A stretch of DNA of 5,323 bases from Eubacteriales bacterium (GTDB lineage: Bacteria > Bacillota > Clostridia > Christensenellales > CAG-138): assembly GCA_028701165.1 (NCBI GenBank), contig JAQVRG010000121.1, positions 1 through 5,323 of the forward strand. Reading direction: 5' to 3'. Both the position numbers and the translations under genes were made by a program. Positions 1 through 4,826 of this stretch are shown piece by piece. The notes under the pieces are model-generated. The model was not told where the DNA came from, did not search any database, and saw only the letters and a list, made by a program, of their open reading frames with translations. Within the stretch, counting starts at the first letter, position 1, and each line of letters begins with the position of its first letter.

Positions 1-50
1 ATACCGGGCATAAAGTCAACGCGGCTTTTGCGGGCGGGGCAAACGCACCA

Positions 51-79
51 AATAAAACAGACCCTTGCGGGTCTGTTTT
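51..79 (-). terminator. Intrinsic terminator of tRNA-Thr
   Basis: A perfect 11-bp inverted repeat pairs positions 54-64 with 69-79 around the 4-base loop 65-68. Read on the minus strand, the stem ends in TTTT and continues TTTTATTT, the layout of a Rho-independent terminator. It begins 3 bases after the encoded CCA end of the tRNA, so it very likely ends the tRNA transcript. On the plus strand the stem is followed by TTTTGTTT, so it may also work for transcription arriving from the left. Confidence 0.88.
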
Positions 80-82
80 GTT

Positions 83-158
83 TGGAGCTGATACCCGGAT
101 TCGGACCGGGGACCTCGTCATTACCAATGACGCGCTCTACCAACTGAGCTATATCAGC
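83..158 (-). tRNA. tRNA-Thr: tRNA-Thr, anticodon GGT
   Basis: The minus strand folds into a complete 76-nt cloverleaf. The 7-bp acceptor stem GCTGATA/TATCAGC pairs 158-152 with 93-87. The D arm is GCTC/GAGC with G18G19 in its loop. The 5-bp anticodon stem CGTCA/TGACG carries the loop TTGGTAA, with anticodon GGT at 125-123, so it should decode ACC and ACU as threonine. The T stem is CCCGG/CCGGG, the discriminator is T at 86, and CCA is encoded at 85-83. One oddity is the T loop, TCCGAAT, which has C where nearly all elongator tRNAs have U55 (pseudouridine); the G18-psi55 contact would be lost. An intrinsic terminator follows at once. I see no convincing promoter immediately upstream (159-208); the nearest good one is at 610-638, beyond a repeat array and a partial tRNA copy. 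The fold and identity are secure; normal function is likely but not proven. Confidence 0.95.
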
Positions 159-208
159 ATGATGCACTTTTCAATTTCCTACTGCGCTTTTGCGGTAATG
201 ACTTCGAA

Positions 209-218
209 ACCTCGTCAT
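209..218 (-). other. Possible tRNA-Thr fragment (positions 38-47)
   Basis: Ten bases (minus strand ATGACGAGGT) are identical to positions 38-47 of the intact tRNA-Thr, which cover the 3' end of the anticodon loop, the 3' side of the anticodon stem and most of the variable region. They lie directly at the left edge of the tandem array, in the same orientation and the right order relative to the 5'-half copy at 537-571. A 10-base match could be chance; its position and orientation are the only reasons to take it seriously. Confidence 0.35.
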
Positions 219-220
219 AT

Positions 221-535
221 CCCTCAATTCGCAATCGGCACGGCGTTTCGCTACCGCTCACGTCGCTTGTTGCTCATTGGATCTTCGCCTACGCTTTTTC
301 CGTCACAGGCGGCGCTTGGCTCGATCCCTCAATTCGCAATCGGCGCGGCGTTTCGCTGCCGCTCACGTCGCTTGTTGCTCATTGGATCTTCGCCTACGCT
401 TTTTCCGTCACAGGCGGCGCTTGGCTCGATCCCTCAATTCGCAATCGGCGCGGCGTTTCGCTGCCGCTCACGTCGCTTGTTGCTCATTGGACGTCAAGCT
501 CGCTTCTTCGCCCACAGGGCGCGCTCGCTATCCGT
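221..535. repeat. 105-bp tandem repeat array
   Basis: Three units begin with CCCTCAATTCGCAATCGGC at 221, 326 and 431, an exact 105-bp period. Unit 1 (221-325) differs from unit 2 (326-430) by two A/G changes, at 240/345 and 253/358. Unit 3 matches unit 2 perfectly from 431 to 491 and then diverges. Its remaining stretch to 535 keeps weak similarity (a CACAGG, GCGC, CCGTCCC pattern), so it may be a full but decayed unit. Because 105 is a multiple of 3 and the unit lacks plus-strand stops, all three plus frames are open through the clean array; this produces long artefactual reading frames with no good start, no ribosome binding site and repetitive arginine-rich translations. The minus strand is interrupted by stops in the unit. 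No transposase or CRISPR-like spacer structure is visible. The near identity of units 1 and 2 implies recent duplication or active homogenisation. Function unknown. Confidence 0.93.
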
Positions 536-536
536 C

Positions 537-571
537 CCAATGACGCGCTCTACCGCTCACGCTATATCAGC
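537..571 (-). pseudogene. Partial tRNA-Thr copy (5' half, positions 1-35)
   Basis: On the minus strand, 571 to 537 aligns without gaps to positions 1-35 of the intact tRNA-Thr at 83-158, with 29 of 35 bases identical. All six differences are consecutive, at positions 12-17 (TCAGTT replaced by GTGAGC), which destroys the normal D stem. The match runs through the acceptor 5' strand, G18G19, the 5' anticodon stem and the first two anticodon bases, then stops. No acceptor 3' strand or T arm follows, so it cannot fold as a tRNA. It sits just downstream of a good promoter and an inverted repeat, in the position where a working tRNA would be expected. I read it as the remnant of a tRNA-Thr gene, or a duplication product, broken at the anticodon and followed by the tandem repeat. 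Confidence 0.8.
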
Positions 572-573
572 AA

Positions 574-609
574 ATCACCGTTCGCTGCCATCGACAGCCG
601 AACGGTGAT
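574..609. repeat. Long inverted repeat at tRNA promoter start
   Basis: ATCACCGTTCG at 574-584 is the reverse complement of CGAACGGTGAT at 599-609, giving an 11-bp palindromic arm pair; GCTG/CAGC can pair further inside in an alternative register. It fills the gap between the -10 box (610-615) and the 5' end of the partial tRNA copy (571). A start site about 6-8 bases after the -10 box would fall inside the right arm, so a full RNA hairpin would not form in that transcript. It is not followed by a T run on either strand, so it is a poor terminator. An operator-like protein site or a recombination relic are the remaining ideas. Confidence 0.75.
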
Positions 610-638
610 ATTATAGCGAATCACTGGGGGGATTGCAA
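610..638 (-). promoter_or_regulatory. Sigma-A type promoter toward tRNA-Thr
   Basis: On the minus strand there is a -35 box TTGCAA (638-633, four of six consensus bases) and a perfect -10 box TATAAT (615-610), separated by exactly 17 bases. Transcription would start near 603 and run through the partial tRNA copy, the repeat array and the intact tRNA-Thr to the terminator at 51-79. It lies after the stop of the YjbQ gene, so it is independent of the sugar operon. Confidence 0.72.
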
Positions 639-640
639 GA

Positions 641-671
641 GAAAAATGCAAAAAAGCCGAGGACAAGGCGG
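641..671 (-). terminator. Weak candidate terminator of the sugar operon
   Basis: Just after the stop of the YjbQ gene the minus strand has TTTTTT (655-650), then GCA and TTTTT (646-642). The T tracts are preceded by a GC-rich stretch, but I can pair only about 3 bp (GCC 669-667 with GGC 658-656), which is poor for an intrinsic terminator. Its place at the operon end, just before an independent promoter, fits a termination zone. The T tracts are clear; the hairpin is not. Confidence 0.35.
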
Positions 672-676
672 ATATA

Positions 677-1093
677 TTATTCACCGATGATTTTCACAAG
701 CGCGTGCTTGCGGCGTTTGCCGTCAAATTCAAAGTAGAAAATCTGCTCCCATGTGCCAAAGTCAAGCTTACCGTTTGTGATCGCCACGACGACCTCGCGC
801 CCCATAACGGTGCGCTTGAGGTGCGCGTCGGCGTTGTCCTCGTAGCCGTTGTGGGCGTATTGGCTGTAGGGCTTTTCCGGCGCGAGCTTTTCAAGCCACA
901 CCTCGTAGTCGTGATGCAGGCCGCTTTCGTCATCGTTGATGAAGACGCTTGCGGTGATGTTCATGGCGTTGACGAGCACAAGGCCTTCCTTTACGCCGCT
1001 TTCCGTCACGGCGTCCTGCACGCTCTGCGTAATGTTCACAAGCCCCCGCCGTGTGGGCAGGTTAAAAAAGAGCTCCTTGCGATGGGATTTCAT
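677..1093 (-). CDS. yjbQ: YjbQ/UPF0047 family protein
   Basis: This 138-residue protein covers the whole YjbQ (COG0432, UPF0047) fold, a small cytoplasmic beta-rich protein. Family hallmarks are [10 protein letters not shown] (45-54), a His at 81, NADAHLKR with His 91 (87-94), [13 protein letters not shown] (113-125) and the ending VKIIGE. Homologues are annotated as secondary thiamine-phosphate synthase because some replace ThiE when overproduced, but the normal role is not settled. As I recall the family, the first motif usually reads HITAS or HTTAS; here Asn 45 replaces that His. The start ATG (1093-1091) follows GGAGGT (1106-1101) with 7 bases between, and the stop of the transporter gene ends 4 bases before it, so translation is probably coupled. 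It is the last gene of the operon, and no thiamine gene is nearby. There is no signal peptide or membrane segment. The family call is firm; a role in sugar use is only suggested by position. Confidence 0.93.
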   Translation of the reverse strand: MKSHRKELFFNLPTRRGLVNITQSVQDAVTESGVKEGLVLVNAMNITASVFINDDESGLHHDYEVWLEKLAPEKPYSQYAHNGYEDNADAHLKRTVMGREVVVAITNGKLDFGTWEQIFYFEFDGKRRKHALVKIIGE

Positions 1094-1096
1094 GGG

Positions 1097-2497
1097 CTAT
1101 ACCTCCGTGTTCTTTCTGATGTCGCCACGCGCTTCAAGCTCGCCAAGTATTTGCGCGTAGAAAACGCTGTCGATCTTATACTTGCGCCGGTACACAAAAT
1201 AACCCGCCACGATGCAGAGAAGCGGCAAAAGCAGCATGGCGATCTTGAGGATAAGAAGCCCCCGTGCTGTCACATCGGCGGCGCTCTGCGCGCTGTTGAT
1301 GCCCGAGATGATGACGGTGGCGGACACGACGCCGCTTGCGATCGCCCCGCCGATCTTATTGATCAGCGGCTGTAGCGAGAAGGTCACGCTGTCGTTGCGC
1401 TTGCCGAGCTTCCATTGGCCGTATTCGATGGTGTCGGCGAGGAACATCAGCATGAGAAGCTGAATGAACGCCTGCCCCGTGAAAATACATACGCCCGCTA
1501 CGCCCAGCGGCAGCATGTGCATAGGCGAAAAGAAGAAGATCAAATAACCGATAAGCACGAGCACGGTGGAATAAAGATAGAGCTGCCTGCGGTTAAAGCG
1601 CTTGGAAAACCAGGGGAACACGGCGAGCGCCGTAAGCTGGGATACGGCGAGCACGGCGGCGAATACGGAATACATGTTTTCGTTGCCGTACGCGTACTTG
1701 AAGAAGTAGACGCCGAAGCTTGTGGTGGTGCTGTAGCCGATCATGAACAGCGCCATGGCAATGGTGGTAAACAGCAGCTGATCGTTATGCACGATGGCGC
1801 GCCACATATCCTTAAGCGTCGTTTTCTCTTCCTTTTTAAAGCGGCTGCGGTCTTCCTTCACGCCAAGGAGCGTGAACATCTGAAAGCCGATCATCAAAAG
1901 CGCCACGACCAGCGCGAACACGAACCATGCCCGCTTCAGGCTGCCCATAGCGTCCCCCATGGCGTTGGTGACGGGGAGAATACCCACCACCACCGTAAAC
2001 ATGCCGACGTTGGCGCAGATGCGGGCGAATGCGCCGGTCTTTTCACGCTGCTTTTGCTCGAGCGACAGCGTGGGGAGCATGGACCAGTAGGCGATATCGT
2101 TTGCGCCGTAGCAGATATCCCACAGGATGTAGCAAAGGGCGAAAAAGAGGATATATGCGCTCTGTCCCATGCCGAAATCCACGAACAGGAGCACCATGAA
2201 CACCGCGCCTGTGAGCGCGCCTGCGAGCATGGCGGGCTTAAACTTGCCCCAGCGGGAATTGGTGTTATCAACGAGGATCCCCATGATGGGATCGTTGAGC
2301 GCGTCGAACACGCGCAGCACCGTCAGAACCCCCGTGATCCACCACATGGTAGCGTCGGGCAGGTTCAGCACCTCGGTCAAAAACACCAGCAGGTACATGC
2401 TCACCACGCTGTAGAACATATCCCTGCCGACGGTGCCTAAGCCGAAGAAGATGCGGTTTCGCTTATCCAGCGTGCTTTCTTGAAAAGGTGCTTCCAT
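1097..2497 (-). CDS. GPH-family (MelB-like) sugar:cation symporter
   Basis: This 466-residue membrane protein has about twelve hydrophobic segments (roughly 26-46, 52-75, 88-108, 113-130, 160-180, 190-212, 240-266, 275-295, 308-325, 331-352, 383-402, 414-435) and matches the glycoside-pentoside-hexuronide symporters of the MFS. In helix 2 the motif R62-VFDALNDPIMG has Asp 65 and Asp 69, corresponding to the cation-site aspartates of MelB. It is followed by the SRWGKFKP loop (81-88). NDIAYWSMLPTLS carries Asp 134, the equivalent of MelB Asp 124, with Ala where MelB has Pro. The late signature DTIEYGQWKLGKR (355-367) and Lys 381 in NKIGG are also typical. The family couples H+ or Na+ to uptake of melibiose, other glycosides or uronides. 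Next to an alpha-galactosidase, an alpha-galactoside is the likely cargo. The start ATG follows AAGGAG (2510-2505) by 7 bases; that site lies in the last codons of the alpha-galactosidase gene. Family sure, exact substrate inferred. Confidence 0.95.
   Translation of the reverse strand: MEAPFQESTLDKRNRIFFGLGTVGRDMFYSVVSMYLLVFLTEVLNLPDATMWWITGVLTVLRVFDALNDPIMGILVDNTNSRWGKFKPAMLAGALTGAVFMVLLFVDFGMGQSAYILFFALCYILWDICYGANDIAYWSMLPTLSLEQKQREKTGAFARICANVGMFTVVVGILPVTNAMGDAMGSLKRAWFVFALVVALLMIGFQMFTLLGVKEDRSRFKKEEKTTLKDMWRAIVHNDQLLFTTIAMALFMIGYSTTTSFGVYFFKYAYGNENMYSVFAAVLAVSQLTALAVFPWFSKRFNRRQLYLYSTVLVLIGYLIFFFSPMHMLPLGVAGVCIFTGQAFIQLLMLMFLADTIEYGQWKLGKRNDSVTFSLQPLINKIGGAIASGVVSATVIISGINSAQSAADVTARGLLILKIAMLLLPLLCIVAGYFVYRRKYKIDSVFYAQILGELEARGDIRKNTEV
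1101..1106 (-). promoter_or_regulatory. Ribosome binding site of YjbQ gene
   Basis: GGAGGT on the minus strand, 7 bases before the ATG, lies in the last codons (Glu-Val) of the transporter gene. It supports the chosen start and translational coupling. Confidence 0.85.
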
Positions 2498-2501
2498 GAT
2501 C

Positions 2502-4826
2502 CTACTCCTTTGTGATGATATAAAGATTGGCGCCGTAATCGCCTAAAAGCCGCGTTTGCGCGGTATAGTTCGTGCCCATGAAGGGGGTGTTGAGACGTAT
2601 CCCCTGCATGAGCAGCCTGCCCGTGCCCGTATACCGCTCCACGCAGTCGGGCAGGGTGTAAAAGCTGTTGAGCGTGCGCAGCACAAAGCCGTTGGGGTGC
2701 AAGCGTACGGGCAGTATGTGATTGACCAGCGCACCAAAACCGCTGATAAACAACGGCTGCGCCTTGGTTTCAACGCGGTAGCGCGCATCCGCGTCCAAGT
2801 CCGCAAGCGGCAGCACGTCGCCGTTTTGCGCAGCGCCCGTTCCCGTTTGGAAGAAGCCGGCGATCACCTCCGCGCCGTCCCGCGCCGTAGACTGCCAATG
2901 GCGCTGGTTGGGCTTGCGGCCGTCCAGCGCGCGGAAACGGCCGAATTGCAGCGTGCGCCGATGCTGCTTGTAAAAGGCGATCTGCTTTTTGATCTCCGCT
3001 TTTTCCGCGCGCGTAAGAAAGCGCAGATCCAGTTCATACCCCAGCGCGCCAAAGCAGCTTACGCAAAAGCGCGTGTTGAGCGGCGTTTGCCTAAGCGTCT
3101 GCTGGTGGGGGCTTAGGGAAACGTGCGCGCCCATCGTCGAGGGCGGATAAAAACAGGAAAGTCCGCCCTGTATCGCCAAACGCTCCACGGGGTCGGTATC
3201 GTCGCTTGCCCATATCTGCGGCGAGAAGCACAGCATGCCAAGGTCGAAGCGGTTGCCGCCGCTTGAGCAGCTTTCCAGCAGAATATCCGGCTTGTCGCAG
3301 AAGATGCGGCGCAGAATATCGTAAAGGCCCAGCGTGTAGCGGTGAAAAAATTCGCCTTGGTCATCAAGCGTCCGTCCGTACATATCGCTCATATGACGGT
3401 TCATGTCCCACTTCACATACTTGATATCGGCGCTATCCAAAATACCCCGCACGCTGTTTACAATGTAATCCCGCACATCGGCGCTGGTAAGGTCGAGCAC
3501 GAGCTGGCTGCGCCCAAGCGACGGTTTGCGCCCGGGAATTTGCACCGCGTATTCCGGATGCGCGCGAAAAAGGTCGCTGTCGGGATTGCACATCTCCGGC
3601 TCGAACCAAAGGCCGAAGTCCATGCCGAGGCGTTTGATGCGCGCGGCAAGCGCATTCAGCCCGCGCGGGAGCTTTTTTCTGTTTACCGTATAATCGCCAA
3701 GGCCCGCCTTATCGGAATCGCGCGCGCCAAACCAGCCGTCGTCCAGCACAAAAAGCTCCGCGCCCAGACGTTTGGCTTGCTTGGCAAGGCGCAGCAGGCG
3801 GCCTTGGCTAAATTGAAAAAAACAGGCTTCCCAGTTGTTGTAGAGTACGGGGCGCTCCTTGTCGCGCCACGCTTCGGGGATCACATGCGCGTGGATAAAA
3901 TCGTGAAAGTGCGCGCGCATGCCGTTGCAGCCCTCGTTTGAAAAGGTGAACGCCATCTGCGGCGTTTCGTAGCTCTCGCCCTGCTTGAGCGTCCAAGAGA
4001 AGGCCGTAGGATTGACGCCCTGCATCACGCGCACAAGCCCGCCCTCGCCGCGTTCGATCCCGGCGTAATGGTTGCCGCTGTAGAAAAGGTTGAAGCCGAA
4101 CACGCGGCCGGTTTCCTCCGTACAGCCCGGCGCGCACAGCGCGAACGCCGGATTGCGGCGGTTGGAGGACGCGCCGGTGGCGGACTCGTTGACGAACAGC
4201 CCGTAGGGAAGCGGCGCTGTGCGCGCGTGCGCTTCCTTGATCCAGCCGCCCGAGAGGGTCAGCAGGCTGTAGTTTTCGTCCGGCAGATCCACCATGCCGC
4301 TCATCAGACTCCGGATGGTCAGCGGCGCGGCGCTGTCGTTTTGCAGTTCGGCGCGGCGGCAGAGCACGTCGCAGTCCGAAAATACGGTGTAATATAGGCG
4401 AAGCTCGAGCTGCAAAAGCGCATCGCGCAGAGTCACGCACAGCGTTTCCGCCTCACCGTGCGCGCAAGGCAGCGCTTCCATGGGGCGCGCGTCCGCTGTT
4501 ATGCTGTGCGCAGCGTAGGTAAGGTCGCATACGAAGCTCCCGTCCGGCATCCGGCATTCCATGGGCGCGTGGCGAAAATCCCCTTTGCCCATAGCCGACC
4601 ACTCAAGCGGCAGCACGTCAAGACAGTAAAGATTGTCCTTCTCGTCGTAGAGGACGCTTGATCCCACCTCCGCCGTGCGTTTAAACAGCAGCGGCTCTAT
4701 GGGTTCGTCGTCATCAAGGCGCGCACCGTAATAGATATGCTCCAAATGCCCGTAGGGGGTCGTTCGGAACCAATAGCTTGTGTGCGCGGTGGAAAGGCGG
4801 AATACGCCGCCCCCGTAGGAGATCAT
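2502..4826 (-). CDS. GH36 alpha-galactosidase
   Basis: This 774-residue enzyme hydrolyses terminal alpha-galactosyl bonds, as in melibiose, raffinose and stachyose. The layout is that of tetrameric bacterial GH36: an N-terminal beta-sandwich (about 1-320), a catalytic (beta/alpha)8 barrel (about 325-655) and a C-terminal beta domain. Recognisable motifs are NNWEACFF (330-337), LDDGWFG (361-367), GLWFEPEM (405-412), KWDMNR with the nucleophile Asp 474, ESCSSGGNRFD (518-528, substrate binding) and WASDDTDPVERL (539-550) with the expected acid/base Asp 542. The common form of the last motif is SDNTDA, so Asp 543 and Pro 546 are mild variants. No signal peptide is present, so it acts in the cytoplasm on imported sugar. 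Its ATG overlaps the stop of the upstream GH13 gene by 4 bases (ATGA), and AGGAGG (4839-4834) lies 7 bases ahead, which fixes the start. The downstream transporter gene follows after 4 bases. Length and motifs are complete; the gene appears intact. Confidence 0.97.
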   Translation of the reverse strand: MISYGGGVFRLSTAHTSYWFRTTPYGHLEHIYYGARLDDDEPIEPLLFKRTAEVGSSVLYDEKDNLYCLDVLPLEWSAMGKGDFRHAPMECRMPDGSFVCDLTYAAHSITADARPMEALPCAHGEAETLCVTLRDALLQLELRLYYTVFSDCDVLCRRAELQNDSAAPLTIRSLMSGMVDLPDENYSLLTLSGGWIKEAHARTAPLPYGLFVNESATGASSNRRNPAFALCAPGCTEETGRVFGFNLFYSGNHYAGIERGEGGLVRVMQGVNPTAFSWTLKQGESYETPQMAFTFSNEGCNGMRAHFHDFIHAHVIPEAWRDKERPVLYNNWEACFFQFSQGRLLRLAKQAKRLGAELFVLDDGWFGARDSDKAGLGDYTVNRKKLPRGLNALAARIKRLGMDFGLWFEPEMCNPDSDLFRAHPEYAVQIPGRKPSLGRSQLVLDLTSADVRDYIVNSVRGILDSADIKYVKWDMNRHMSDMYGRTLDDQGEFFHRYTLGLYDILRRIFCDKPDILLESCSSGGNRFDLGMLCFSPQIWASDDTDPVERLAIQGGLSCFYPPSTMGAHVSLSPHQQTLRQTPLNTRFCVSCFGALGYELDLRFLTRAEKAEIKKQIAFYKQHRRTLQFGRFRALDGRKPNQRHWQSTARDGAEVIAGFFQTGTGAAQNGDVLPLADLDADARYRVETKAQPLFISGFGALVNHILPVRLHPNGFVLRTLNSFYTLPDCVERYTGTGRLLMQGIRLNTPFMGTNYTAQTRLLGDYGANLYIITKE
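2505..2510 (-). promoter_or_regulatory. Ribosome binding site of GPH symporter
   Basis: AAGGAG on the minus strand forms the last two sense codons (Lys-Glu) of the alpha-galactosidase gene and lies 7 bases before the symporter ATG, so it decides that start. Confidence 0.85.

Noticed and set aside
14..19. TTGACT on the minus strand as a -35 box of a gene to the left
   Set aside because: Its -10 box would fall outside the window, so it cannot be supported. Nothing else recognisable is in 1-50.
159..208. Attachment site or integrase-borne island at the tRNA 3' end
   Set aside because: The duplicated part is the tRNA 5' half, not the usual 3' end, and no integrase gene is visible in the window.
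221..535. CRISPR array
   Set aside because: The repeat is 105 bp, directly contiguous and without unique spacers, and no cas genes are visible.
209..571. Group I intron or archaeal-type intron inside a tRNA
   Set aside because: The break is in the anticodon loop, but the 3' tRNA half (T arm and acceptor strand) is missing and the insert is tandem repeat without visible intron core elements.
78..608. Open frame of 176 codons on the plus strand and an overlapping 88-codon frame at 277-543
   Set aside because: The first begins by translating the antisense of tRNA-Thr (ADTRIRTGDLVITNDALYQL, a well-known artefact pattern) and continues through the 105-bp repeat; neither has a ribosome binding site or protein-like composition.
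1415..2440. Plus-strand open frame of 341 codons
   Set aside because: It is antisense to the clear GPH symporter gene, is extremely His/Glu-rich with no hydrophobic core, and arises from codon bias. The same applies to plus-strand frames at 704-1375, 2556-3116 and 3342-3941.
3808..4440. Minus-strand open frame of 210 codons in another frame of the GH36 gene
   Set aside because: Arg/Ala-rich shadow lying wholly inside a gene with intact catalytic motifs; no independent start signal.
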